From positions 1-37,146 of the forward strand of contig PVWD01000028.1 of NCBI GenBank assembly GCA_003003615.1: 37,146 nucleotides of DNA, given 5' to 3'. The notes below the pieces were generated by a model. It made no database searches. It was not told the DNA's origin and saw only the letters and a program-made list of their open reading frames with translations. The stretch comes from a filamentous cyanobacterium CCP2 (GTDB lineage Bacteria; Cyanobacteriota; Cyanobacteriia; Elainellales; Elainellaceae). Of the stretch, positions 17,507-25,181 are shown one piece after another; position 1 is the stretch's first letter, and the number at the start of each line of letters is the position of its first letter. The translations under genes and the position numbers were made by a program.

Positions 17507-18340
17507 GTGCCAGAATTACCAGAGGTTGAAACCGTTCGACGGGGTTTGAATCAGGTTAGCCTTAATCAAAATATGACGGGTGGGGAAGTGTTGCTCGATC
17601 GCACGATTGCCCACCCCTTTTATGTGGCTGAATTTTTAGCAGGTTTAACCGGAAGCGCGATCGTTCAGTGGCATCGGCGAGGGAAGTATTTATTAGCAGA
17701 GTTGGCTCAAGGCGGATGGCTTGGGGTGCATCTCCGAATGACGGGACAACTGCTTTGGGTGCAGCAAACCACTCCACTACAAACCCACTGCCGGGTTCGT
17801 CTCTTCTTTCCAAACAGTCAAGAATTACGCTTTGTCGATCAGCGCACCTTTGGGCAAATGTGGTGGATTCCACCAGACAAAAAGCCTGAAGAAATCATGT
17901 CTGGCTTAGCAGCACTGGGGCCAGAACCCTTTTCTGCGGAATTTTCGATCGCCTATTTTGCCTCTAAATTACAAAATCGCCAGCGTCCCATTAAAAACGC
18001 GCTGCTCGATCAAACTATCGTGGCAGGAATTGGCAACATTTACGCCGACGAAGCCCTCTTCCTCAGTCAGATTCATCCCCAAACCCATTGTTCTAAGCTC
18101 ACCCCAGAGCAAATTACGATTCTGCATGGGGCGATCGTCCAAGTTTTGTCAGATGCCATTGACGCTGGGGGCACAACGTTTAGTGATTTCCGAGATGTGC
18201 AGGGAATTAATGGCAACTATGGCGGTGTGGCGTGGGTTTATGACCGCAAAGGGGAACCCTGTCGAGTTTGCCTCACTCCCATTGAACGGTTGAAACTGGC
18301 GGGGCGATCGGCTCATTTTTGTCCACAGTGTCAGCAGTAG
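17507..18340 (+). CDS. mutM: Formamidopyrimidine-DNA glycosylase (Fpg/MutM)
   Basis: 277 residues from a GTG start at 17507; that start is certain because the enzyme needs Pro2 as its nucleophile, and PELPEVETVRRGL follows at once. Catalytic residues Pro2, Glu3 and Lys60 (in HRRGKYLL) are present. The helix-two-turn-helix motif includes GIGNIYADEALF. The C-terminal zinc finger has C252, C255, C272 and C275. The enzyme excises 8-oxoguanine and formamidopyrimidines and cuts the abasic strand. A psaE-mutM arrangement is familiar in cyanobacteria. Confidence 0.97.
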   Translation: MPELPEVETVRRGLNQVSLNQNMTGGEVLLDRTIAHPFYVAEFLAGLTGSAIVQWHRRGKYLLAELAQGGWLGVHLRMTGQLLWVQQTTPLQTHCRVRLFFPNSQELRFVDQRTFGQMWWIPPDKKPEEIMSGLAALGPEPFSAEFSIAYFASKLQNRQRPIKNALLDQTIVAGIGNIYADEALFLSQIHPQTHCSKLTPEQITILHGAIVQVLSDAIDAGGTTFSDFRDVQGINGNYGGVAWVYDRKGEPCRVCLTPIERLKLAGRSAHFCPQCQQ

Positions 18341-18369
18341 AATAAGGGATTTCTAACATTCGGAACCCA

Positions 18370-18579
18370 TTAAACCCAAAACTCTGGCTGGGCTAAATCA
18401 ATCACGATCGCCAACAGTTCGGCATAGTCAACCTGAATTAGCAACCGCCAAAAGCGAACCTGCTCACGGTAAGGAGGATTGCAGGCGATCAAAATTCGCA
18501 CTGTTTGCAGCAGCAATGGCAGCCAGGGGTAAGTGCGGCGAAGCAGGCGAAACCAGACAGCGGAAAGGATGCAGAACAT
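18370..18579 (-). CDS. Small hypothetical protein
   Basis: 69 codons, convergent with mutM. The predicted protein is rich in Leu, Ile, Trp and Arg (FRLLRRTYPWLPLLLQTVRI, then FWRLLIQVDYAELLAIVIDL) and might associate with membranes. No ribosome site is clear before the ATG and no family is recognised. It is listed because the frame is open across an otherwise empty gap and its composition looks protein-like, not because of a match. Confidence 0.4.
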   Translation of the reverse strand: MFCILSAVWFRLLRRTYPWLPLLLQTVRILIACNPPYREQVRFWRLLIQVDYAELLAIVIDLAQPEFWV

Positions 18580-18648
18580 AGCCAGAGTGGGGAGTGGGGA
18601 AGGGGAAGAATTGTAGGGTGGGCACTGCCCACCGCTAGCTAAAAACTT

Positions 18649-19365
18649 CTATGAACCAACCGGATTAAAGGGTTGAAGATTTAATTCAGCTTGCCATTGG
18701 GCAACGGGCTTTTCCCAGGCTTGTTCCCACTTTTGGGCAAACAGAGGCTTTGCCTGTAAACCCATCCGCCATCCCTGCTCGATCGCCTTGAGCAGTTGGG
18801 GCATCTCTTTGGGCGAGAGCAAGGTGACACTGATCAACGCATTAGCAATCAATAATCCGGCAAGCGGCAGCCGAAACTGCGCTAAATAAAACGCTTGCAG
18901 CCCAATTTCTTCAATGCCATCGGTGCCAAACCCAGTAACGATATGCCAAATATCATGGGTTTGCTGCCAGCGATATTCGATGTAGGTGGTATCTGAACTG
19001 ACAGGAAGTTCTGGATCAATCCGATCGAACCCCTTTTGCTGAAGGCTAGACGCATACTGGTGTCCCAGCGAATCCGGCGGACATTGCAAAAGACGATCGA
19101 GATCATGAGCAGGGGGCAGATACCGTTCCTGGATCAGGGCAGCCACCTCTGGATCAGCTTTCATCTCCTGGGCAGCAAGCTGAAAGGCAGGGCTATGAAC
19201 CAGGGTAAGACTGAGTTCATCGACGGCATCCAAATCGTCTGTGGTGAGTAGCGTGAAAAAAGCTTTCAAGGCAGTCAAAAACTGAAAATTTAGAATGGGC
19301 TGCATTTCGGTGTGTTGTCCGATCGCCTCAAAAGCATTCCAATCGATCGTTTTGATCGTTTGCAT
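18649..19365 (-). CDS. Coq4-family protein
   Basis: 238 residues from ATG 19365, chosen over an in-frame ATG 28 codons upstream because GGAG sits about eight bases before it. The Coq4 zinc signature HDxxHx11E is intact: H137, D138, H141 and E153 in HDIWHIVTGFGTDGIEE. Coq4 acts in ubiquinone synthesis in eukaryotes and proteobacteria (established). Cyanobacteria make plastoquinone instead, so this homologue must have another substrate or role (inference). It is transcribed divergently from a TetR regulator with tandem operators between, so it is probably that regulator's target. Its leader, before the start, contains a 28-codon ORF. Confidence 0.88.
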   Translation of the reverse strand: MQTIKTIDWNAFEAIGQHTEMQPILNFQFLTALKAFFTLLTTDDLDAVDELSLTLVHSPAFQLAAQEMKADPEVAALIQERYLPPAHDLDRLLQCPPDSLGHQYASSLQQKGFDRIDPELPVSSDTTYIEYRWQQTHDIWHIVTGFGTDGIEEIGLQAFYLAQFRLPLAGLLIANALISVTLLSPKEMPQLLKAIEQGWRMGLQAKPLFAQKWEQAWEKPVAQWQAELNLQPFNPVGS

Positions 19366-19467
19366 GGCAAGACTCCAAGAAGGGCAACAAATGGGTGAAT
19401 GAGGATGGTTGAAGTTGCTGAGTTCAATAAACGGATGGGGGTAGGGCAATGATCTGGACGATTCTGG

Positions 19468-19554
19468 CTATTGCGGTAACGATCGAGTGATTGAATGGCG
19501 GTAAATATGAATTGTGGCAAACTCGATCGTCCTGACTTTTCCATCCGTTGCCAT
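19468..19554 (-). CDS. Short leader ORF upstream of the Coq4-like gene, doubtful
   Basis: 28 codons beginning MATDGKVRTIEFATI, on the same strand and about 100 bases upstream of the Coq4-like start, between it and the operators. The first 15 codons resemble those of the ORF at 15768-15908 (MATDRKVGTVEFVAF). It may be a leader peptide gene, or a small copy of a dispersed sequence with no coding role. Confidence 0.25.
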   Translation of the reverse strand: MATDGKVRTIEFATIHIYRHSITRSLPQ

Positions 19555-19572
19555 GAGTTCAACATCCAATAA

Positions 19573-19593
19573 AATATGAACAGTGTTCATATT
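19573..19593. promoter_or_regulatory. Palindromic operator O1 of the TetR/Coq4 locus
   Basis: Perfect 10-bp inverted repeat AATATGAACA and TGTTCATATT around a single G. It lies between the divergent Coq4-like and TetR genes, the usual place for a TetR-family operator. A second, slightly imperfect copy starts 26 bases further right. Confidence 0.8.
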
Positions 19594-19598
19594 AATAA

Positions 19599-19619
19599 AA
19601 TACGAACGGTGTTCATATT
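19599..19619. promoter_or_regulatory. Palindromic operator O2 of the TetR/Coq4 locus
   Basis: Imperfect copy of O1: AATACGAACG, G, TGTTCATATT, with two mismatches in the left arm. It ends 21 bases before the likely TetR ATG at 19641. Centre-to-centre distance from O1 is 26 bp, about two and a half helical turns. Binding here would block the tetR promoter or leader. Confidence 0.75.
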
Positions 19620-19640
19620 TTGTCAAGGGTAAGATGGGTC

Positions 19641-20288
19641 ATGTCTGTAAAAAAATCTCGAAGCCCTTCGATGCGTCGCCAACCGCAGCAAACCCGCAGT
19701 CAAGAGCGGGTGAATCATATCCTGACAGCGGCTGAGGAGCTATTTATGGAAGTGGGGTATGAACAAACCACCACACGGGCGATCGCAGCACGGGCGAAGG
19801 TGGCTGTAGGGACGCTGTATCAGTTTTTTCCTGATAAAGAAGCGATTCTCAAGGCATTGGCCACCCGCTACTTTCAAGCGGAATATCAACTTTTTGCTGC
19901 ATTGCATACCCCGGAGGCAGAATCCTTGTCGCTGGGTGATTATGTCGATCGGGTGATTGATGCCTTTGATCACTTTATGAACAGCCAGCCAGGCTATCGG
20001 GCGGTGTATGAGCAATTACTCAACCTGATGACCTATTCGGCAGTTGAGGCAATGGATGATTATGAATATCGGATTGTGGATGAACTGGCTGCTTTTTTTG
20101 CGCGGCTGAATCCTGATTTGAATGCCGAAAAATCTCAGACGATCGCTTTAATTGTCGTCAAAGTGGTGGGGGATTTGCTGTGGCTCTCAGCTAGTCAAAC
20201 GCCTGCACAGCAGCGATCGCTCATTGCAGAAACGAAAGTCTTGATGCTGAGTTATCTCGATCGGTATTTGGGCGATCGGATGGGTTGA
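19641..20288 (+). CDS. TetR/AcrR family transcriptional regulator
   Basis: 215 residues from ATG 19641; a TTG seven codons upstream overlaps O2 and is less likely. The N-terminal helix-turn-helix (about 20-65) reads ILTAAEELFMEVGYEQTTTR, AIAARAKVAVGTLYQFFPDK, a clear TetR signature. The C-terminal ligand and dimer domain follows, with no recognised ligand motif. It is divergent from the Coq4-like gene, and two 21-bp palindromes lie in the gap, so self-repression and control of the neighbour are the simplest model (inference). Ligand unknown. Confidence 0.93.
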   Translation: MSVKKSRSPSMRRQPQQTRSQERVNHILTAAEELFMEVGYEQTTTRAIAARAKVAVGTLYQFFPDKEAILKALATRYFQAEYQLFAALHTPEAESLSLGDYVDRVIDAFDHFMNSQPGYRAVYEQLLNLMTYSAVEAMDDYEYRIVDELAAFFARLNPDLNAEKSQTIALIVVKVVGDLLWLSASQTPAQQRSLIAETKVLMLSYLDRYLGDRMG

Positions 20289-20488
20289 GATGTTTGGGGT
20301 TAGGAAGATTTTTCCAGCCGGTTTTTGCTCAGCGGGTCTACCCCACAGCATGAGCAAAATGACTACTCTGCAAAAAATGTACTGTGCCTCTTAGCCCTGG
20401 CTCCTCCCTACTTTGGAGCTTTGCCCCTCGATCGAGTCCCTATTCTTGATATCATCCCTTTACGTTCCAAACTTCTTCAGCAGACCAG

Positions 20489-20516
20489 GTAGGGGTTTGG
20501 CAGTGTTAAACCCTAC
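20489..20516 (+). promoter_or_regulatory. Hairpin upstream of the GAF-kinase gene
   Basis: Arms GTAGGG-TTT and AAACCCTAC pair over nine bases with one bulged G. It lies 36 bases before the ATG at 20552. No T-run follows. It could be a leader structure or an incidental palindrome. Confidence 0.3.
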
Positions 20517-20551
20517 TGTAAATTTGCATTCCTGGTGAGGAGGACTCATTC

Positions 20552-21991
20552 ATGAACCCAGAGCGATTGGCAAGGATTCGAGATCTCTGTCGAGATGAGG
20601 TTGCCTTTGAGCAACTCCAACAGTTGCTCAGTGAGGAAAAGCAACCCCTGGAGCAAGAGATCTGTCATGCTCTTTTCCAGGTTGAACAGCAGAAAACCCT
20701 GTTTAGCGTGATTACGCGCCTGCGAGAATTCCTCGATTTGGAAACGATTTTTCGAGCGACTGCGGCGGAGGTGCGCCAACTGTTGGCAGCCGATCGGGTG
20801 GGAATGTTCCGCTTCTATCCCAATTCGGGGTGGAATGATGGTGAGTTTGTCTCTGAGGCGGTTGATCCAGAATTTCCTTCGGCGATCGCCCATAAAATTC
20901 ATGACCATTGCTTTGGCGATCAGTTTGCCATTCACTATCAGGAAGGGCGGGTGCAGAACGTTGCCGATATTCACAATGCTGGGCTGAGCGATTGCCACAT
21001 TGAGATTCTTTCCCGATTTCAGGTACAAGCAAACTTGGTAGTCCCCCTGTTGCAAGGTCGCCATTTGTGGGGATTACTCTGCATTCATCAGTGCCGTACT
21101 CCTCGTCAGTGGCAGGAAACTGAAATCGAGTTTGTGCAGCAAATTGCTGGTCATTTGGGGGTTGCTTTGCAACATGCAGAACTGATGGCAGAACTGCGGG
21201 CAGAAGTGGCAGAACGGCAGCAAGCCGAACAGCGGGCGCAAGAACTGAATCAGGGTTTACGACAGGCGATCGTTGAACTGAAGGCGGTGAATAGAGAACT
21301 GGAAGCCTTTAGCTATTCCGTTTCCCATGATTTACGGGCACCCCTACGCAGTATTGACGGTTTCAGTCAGGCCTTGCTGGAAGACTGCCTGGATCAGCTA
21401 GATACCACCGGACAGGACTATTTACGCCGCATCCGCTCTGCCTCCCAGCGCATGGGACAGTTGATTGATGACCTCCTTACCCTATCGAGAGTCACCCGCA
21501 GCGATATGCGGAGAGAAGCAGTTGATCTGAGCCAACTCGCCAGCCGCATCTGCACTCAGTTACAGCACGCTCAGCCCGATCGCCAGGTGGAATTTGTGAT
21601 CCAAACGGGATTAGTTACTCAAGGAGATGTCCGATTGCTGCAAGTAGTGTTGGAAAACTTATTGAATAATGCCTGGAAATTTACCTCCCGGCAGATGCAA
21701 GGGAAGATTGAGTTTGGAGCAATTCAAGCTAATGCCGCTGCACCGGAGAACGGCATCCCAATTTATTTCGTCCGGGACGATGGGGTTGGTTTTGATATGG
21801 CGTATGTTGATAAATTGTTTAAACCGTTTCAGCGGTTACATCGGATGCACGAGTTTCCTGGTAATGGGATTGGGCTGGCGACTGTGCAGCGCGTTGTTCA
21901 CCGGCATGGGGGGCGGGTCTGGGCAGAAGGAACCTCAGAGCAGGGAGCAACGTTTTATTTCACGCTAGCAGAGGAGAGTGTTGGGGCATGA
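20552..21991 (+). CDS. Cyanobacteriochrome-type GAF sensor histidine kinase (DXCF class)
   Basis: 479 residues, no membrane segment. A GAF domain spans about 55-210. It carries D118-H119-C120-F121 (a DXCF motif) and a canonical bilin-attachment C148-H149 in LSDCHIEILSRFQVQANLVV. The two Cys are 28 residues apart, the spacing I recall for the two-Cys photoreceptor TePixJ. A short coiled coil (about 208-252) leads to a HisKA domain with phospho-acceptor H259 in SVSHDLRAPL and an HATPase domain with N-box ENLLNNAWKF (368-377), DDGVGFD (409-415) and GNGIGLATV (437-445). It probably senses blue/green light through covalent bilin (inference). GAGGAGGA precedes the start. The response regulator gene overlaps its end by four bases. 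Confidence 0.9.
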   Translation: MNPERLARIRDLCRDEVAFEQLQQLLSEEKQPLEQEICHALFQVEQQKTLFSVITRLREFLDLETIFRATAAEVRQLLAADRVGMFRFYPNSGWNDGEFVSEAVDPEFPSAIAHKIHDHCFGDQFAIHYQEGRVQNVADIHNAGLSDCHIEILSRFQVQANLVVPLLQGRHLWGLLCIHQCRTPRQWQETEIEFVQQIAGHLGVALQHAELMAELRAEVAERQQAEQRAQELNQGLRQAIVELKAVNRELEAFSYSVSHDLRAPLRSIDGFSQALLEDCLDQLDTTGQDYLRRIRSASQRMGQLIDDLLTLSRVTRSDMRREAVDLSQLASRICTQLQHAQPDRQVEFVIQTGLVTQGDVRLLQVVLENLLNNAWKFTSRQMQGKIEFGAIQANAAAPENGIPIYFVRDDGVGFDMAYVDKLFKPFQRLHRMHEFPGNGIGLATVQRVVHRHGGRVWAEGTSEQGATFYFTLAEESVGA

Positions 21992-22437
21992 GTGGGGAGA
22001 GCAATCAGAGAGTGATTCTATTGGTGGAAGACAATCCTGATGATGAAGCATTAGCCATTCGTGCTCTGAAACGGCATCACATCGGCAATCAGATTGTGGT
22101 AGCCCATGATGGGGTCGAGGCGATCGATTATCTGTTTGGCACAGGGATGTATGCAGGGAGAGATGTGAGCCTTAAACCCACTGTCGTCTTGCTGGATCTC
22201 AAACTGCCCCGGATTGATGGTTTTGAAGTTTTACGCCGCATCCGGGAAAATGAAGCCACCAGATTATTGCCTGTAGTGGTTTTGACCACATCCAACGAAG
22301 AACAGGACTTGCTCAATAGCTACAGCTTAGGGTGCAATAGTTACATTCGCAAACCTGTTGATTTTCTTCAATTTTCCGAGGCAATTCGGCAATTGGGGAT
22401 GTATTGGCTGTTGATGAATGAACCCCCACCCCTGTAG
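21988..22437 (+). CDS. Rcp1-like single-domain response regulator
   Basis: 149 residues, one receiver domain. Acidic pocket residues lie in LLVEDNPDDE, phospho-acceptor D70 in VVLLDLKLPR, the conserved Thr in VLTTSN and Lys in YIRKPVDF. Its length and the EDNPDDE and DYLFGTG features match the Rcp1 group that pairs with cyanobacterial phytochromes. ATGA overlap with the upstream kinase indicates translational coupling, so that kinase is its likely phospho-donor. No output domain: it may bind another protein or pass phosphate to the hybrid kinase encoded next. Confidence 0.94.
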   Translation: MSGESNQRVILLVEDNPDDEALAIRALKRHHIGNQIVVAHDGVEAIDYLFGTGMYAGRDVSLKPTVVLLDLKLPRIDGFEVLRRIRENEATRLLPVVVLTTSNEEQDLLNSYSLGCNSYIRKPVDFLQFSEAIRQLGMYWLLMNEPPPL

Positions 22438-22451
22438 TCGAGGTGATTACC

Positions 22452-24392
22452 ATGCATCCTCACTTACATGTTTTGGTTGTCGAAGACTCGGAAGACGATA
22501 TGCTCCTGATGCTGCGGGAGTTACGTCAGGGCGGCTACACATTGGATGCTGTTCGGGTGGAAACGCCAGAAGAAATGCAGGCTGCCCTCGATCGCCAAGC
22601 GTGGGATATTGTGATTGCCGACTATACCCTGCCTGAATTTAGCGCACCAGAGGCACTGAGGCTGCTTCAGCGTCAACAGCGGGATTTACCTTTTATCATC
22701 GTGTCTGGCACGATCGGCGAAGAAACGGCTGTGGCTGCCATGAAAGCAGGTGCCCATGACTACATTACAAAGGGCAATTTGGCACGGTTGTTGCCTGCGG
22801 TGGAGCGGGAACTGCGGGAAGCAGAGGAGCGGCAAAAACGTCAGGCGGCTGAACGGGCATTGCGGGAAAGCGAGGAGCGGTTTCGCCAGTTAGCAGAAAA
22901 TATTCTGGAAAGCGTGTTTTGGATGGCTGAGCCACTCTCTGCTCAGGTTCTTTATGTGAGTCCGGCTTATGAACAGATTTGGGGGCGATCGTGCGAAAGT
23001 TTGTATGTCAATTTCATAGAGTGGATGGAGGCAATTCACCCAGAAGATCGGCAACGTGTTCAGACAAGCTTTTTTGAGCAGGCATTGACGGGTCGCTATG
23101 ACGAAGAATATCGCGTTATTCGTCCAGATGGCTCGGTACGCTGGATTCGCGATCGGAGCTTCCCCATTCAAGATGCTTCTGGCAATCCGTATCGTGTGGT
23201 GGGGATTGCCACAGACATCACCGAAAAGAAACACCTGGAAACTCAGTTTTATCGGGCCCAGCGTCTGGAAAGTTTGGGCACTTTAGCGAGCGGTATTGCT
23301 CATGATCTCAACAATGTCCTAACTCCGATTCTGGCAATTTCTCAGCTCTTGCGCTTAAATGAATCGAAATTGGATACTCGATCGCAGGAGATGTTGAAGG
23401 TTTTAGAGGAAAGTGCCCAGCGTGGGGCGAACATGATCAAACAAATTCTCACTTTTACGCGAGGCACCAGCGGAGAGCGGGTTCCAGTACAGGTTGCTCC
23501 CCTGTTGCAAGAGGTGATCAATGTAATTCAACAAACTTTCCCAAAATCGATCGAGATTCAGCACAATATTCCAGATTGTTCCAGTTCCGATCGATCGCTT
23601 TGGTGCGTGTCTGCGGATTCAACTTACCTGCACCAGGTGTTTATGAATCTCTGTGTCAATGCTCGTGATGCCATGCCAGATGGAGGGATTCTTTCCCTCT
23701 CGGTTGAACAGTGTTTTGCCGATCAAGCCTTTACTCAAACGCATTTAGAGGCTGAGGTGGGAGACTATGTGGTTGTCACTGTTGCAGATACGGGCACCGG
23801 AATTCCTTTAGATGTGCGCGATCGAATTTTTGATCCCTTTTTTACCACGAAAGCACCAGGTCAAGGGACAGGGTTAGGACTTTCGACGGTATTGGGAATT
23901 GTCAAAAATTATGACGGATTTTTGCAAGTGATTAGCGAAGTCGAACGCGGTACGCAAGTAAAGGTCTATTTACCTGCAATTGAAGGAGTTTTGACTCAGT
24001 TTAGCTATTCAGAAAAACAGTTTGACGGGAATGGAAGTCTCGTTCTAATTGTTGATGACGATGATGCTGTTCAATGTATTACTCAAACTCTACTGGAAGA
24101 ACATCACTGTACCGTATTAGCGACAAATGATGGAACAGAGGCGATCGAGCTTTACACTCAACATCAGAATGAAATTAGGGTAATCATTTTGGATATTATG
24201 ATGCCGAATATGAGTGGAATTGAATTGATTCAAAGGTTGAAAGAAATCAATCCAAAGGTAAAAATTATCGCCATCAGTGGTTTGCCCGCGAACCGAGAAT
24301 CTGCCCTTATCGCCGGAGCCAATGCCTTCTTACCAAAGCCCTACACAATGGAAAATCTTCTAGAGAATCTCGACAAACTAATTACAATCTAA
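22452..24392 (+). CDS. Hybrid sensor histidine kinase, REC-PAS-HisKA-HATPase-REC
   Basis: 646 residues from ATG 22452, preferred over a GTG three codons earlier because GAGG lies seven bases before it. Domains: receiver 1 (about 5-122, D57 in [10 protein letters not shown]), a linker coil, PAS (about 140-258, ending [12 protein letters not shown]), HisKA with H284 in [10 protein letters not shown], HATPase with [21 protein letters not shown] and [10 protein letters not shown], and receiver 2 (about 528-645, D581 in [10 protein letters not shown]). The NtrB-like HDLNN motif fits a soluble kinase. The leading receiver could accept input from the upstream kinase. The gene starts 14 bases after the response regulator and ends the operon. 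Confidence 0.94.
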   Translation: MHPHLHVLVVEDSEDDMLLMLRELRQGGYTLDAVRVETPEEMQAALDRQAWDIVIADYTLPEFSAPEALRLLQRQQRDLPFIIVSGTIGEETAVAAMKAGAHDYITKGNLARLLPAVERELREAEERQKRQAAERALRESEERFRQLAENILESVFWMAEPLSAQVLYVSPAYEQIWGRSCESLYVNFIEWMEAIHPEDRQRVQTSFFEQALTGRYDEEYRVIRPDGSVRWIRDRSFPIQDASGNPYRVVGIATDITEKKHLETQFYRAQRLESLGTLASGIAHDLNNVLTPILAISQLLRLNESKLDTRSQEMLKVLEESAQRGANMIKQILTFTRGTSGERVPVQVAPLLQEVINVIQQTFPKSIEIQHNIPDCSSSDRSLWCVSADSTYLHQVFMNLCVNARDAMPDGGILSLSVEQCFADQAFTQTHLEAEVGDYVVVTVADTGTGIPLDVRDRIFDPFFTTKAPGQGTGLGLSTVLGIVKNYDGFLQVISEVERGTQVKVYLPAIEGVLTQFSYSEKQFDGNGSLVLIVDDDDAVQCITQTLLEEHHCTVLATNDGTEAIELYTQHQNEIRVIILDIMMPNMSGIELIQRLKEINPKVKIIAISGLPANRESALIAGANAFLPKPYTMENLLENLDKLITI

Positions 24393-24494
24393 ATTTCTAC
24401 AGGACTTACGCAGTTGCCTTGAGATAAATTTTCTTTCGATGGAGATGTTCCGCGAACAGTACAATTGTAAAAAATAACTAACGCTGTCAAACCT

Positions 24495-24758
24495 ATGCTT
24501 AAAACAGTCGAAGGCGTTTATCGGAACGGGCAGATTGAACTCGCTGAGATACCGCAGAATGTGAGCGATCGAACCCAGGTTCTCATTACTTTCCTTGATG
24601 CTGACAAAATTGATCCAATTAAACTTCGTCAATTAATTGATCAACTGGAAACCATTGCAGGGATTCAGCAAGGTTTTGAAGAACTTAATGCAGGGCAAAC
24701 TCGTCCCATTCGAGATTTTGTCCAAGAGATGCAGCAAAAGTATGACATTTCAGGTTGA
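24495..24758 (+). CDS. Antitoxin of a ParE/RelE-type toxin-antitoxin pair
   Basis: 87 residues. The N-terminus MLKTVEGVYRNGQIELAEIP resembles the small beta domain of DUF104/AbrB-like cyanobacterial antitoxins. The C-terminal half is a charged helix ending RPIRDFVQEMQQKYDIS, typical of the toxin-wrapping tail of RelB/ParD-like proteins. The toxin ATG lies inside its last codons (17-base overlap), a common order for such operons and a likely coupling device. Autoregulation is expected from the family; no clear operator is visible in the 102-base gap upstream. Confidence 0.78.
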   Translation: MLKTVEGVYRNGQIELAEIPQNVSDRTQVLITFLDADKIDPIKLRQLIDQLETIAGIQQGFEELNAGQTRPIRDFVQEMQQKYDISG

Positions 24759-25053
24759 GATTACCCCAGTTGCAGAAGGTCAAATTGAGCAAGCCTATCG
24801 CTGGTATCAAGAGCAAAATCCTAACTTTGCCGATCGCTGGTTTCGCGGATTGATGAACGCAATTGCTACTCTGCAAGAGAAACCGCATCGCTGTTCCTTG
24901 GCAGTTGAACACGAAATTTTCCCAGAAGAAGTCCGTCAACTGCTATACGGTAAATCCAAAAGCATGTACCGAGTCCTCTTTGCAATTCGAGATACAACAG
25001 TTTATGTGTTGTGTTATACGTGCGCCATAGTGCTCAATCACCACTCACAGTAG
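24742..25053 (+). pseudogene. ParE/RelE-family toxin, probably frameshifted near the 3' end
   Basis: 103 codons from ATG 24742. Residues 1-91 match the ParE/RelE fold: ITPVAEGQIEQAYRWYQEQN, FADRWFRGLMNAIATLQEKP, LLYGKSKSMYRVLFAIRDTT and VYVL. The family's C-terminal VRHSAQ-type strand is missing in this frame, which ends CYTCAIVLNHHSQ. From 25020 a different frame reads VRHSAQSPLTVDDLEEL and so on to a TAG at 25083-25085, which looks like the native tail. A small indel around 25012-25019 would explain this. Basic and aromatic residues near this end contribute to activity in the family, so the toxin may be inactive. A sequencing error is the alternative. Confidence 0.72.
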
Positions 25054-25181
25054 ATGACCTGGAGGAGTTAGACGATGGAGCTTAGTTTTTGGCAATTGCA
25101 GGCGAAGTAGGATACTGCGCGGCATAACACATTCCCTGTTGGAGCGAATTGAACGAAGATCTCGGTACTTCTTAAAGTTGC

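Noticed and set aside
18614-18638. GGTGGGCACTGCCCACC palindrome near the Coq4-like gene as a terminator
   Set aside because: No T-run follows on either strand. It resembles the interspersed palindromic repeats but is too short to join to copies A-C with confidence.
20489-20516. Terminator before the CBCR kinase gene
   Set aside because: The hairpin has no T-run and a bulge; it is listed only as a weak leader hairpin.
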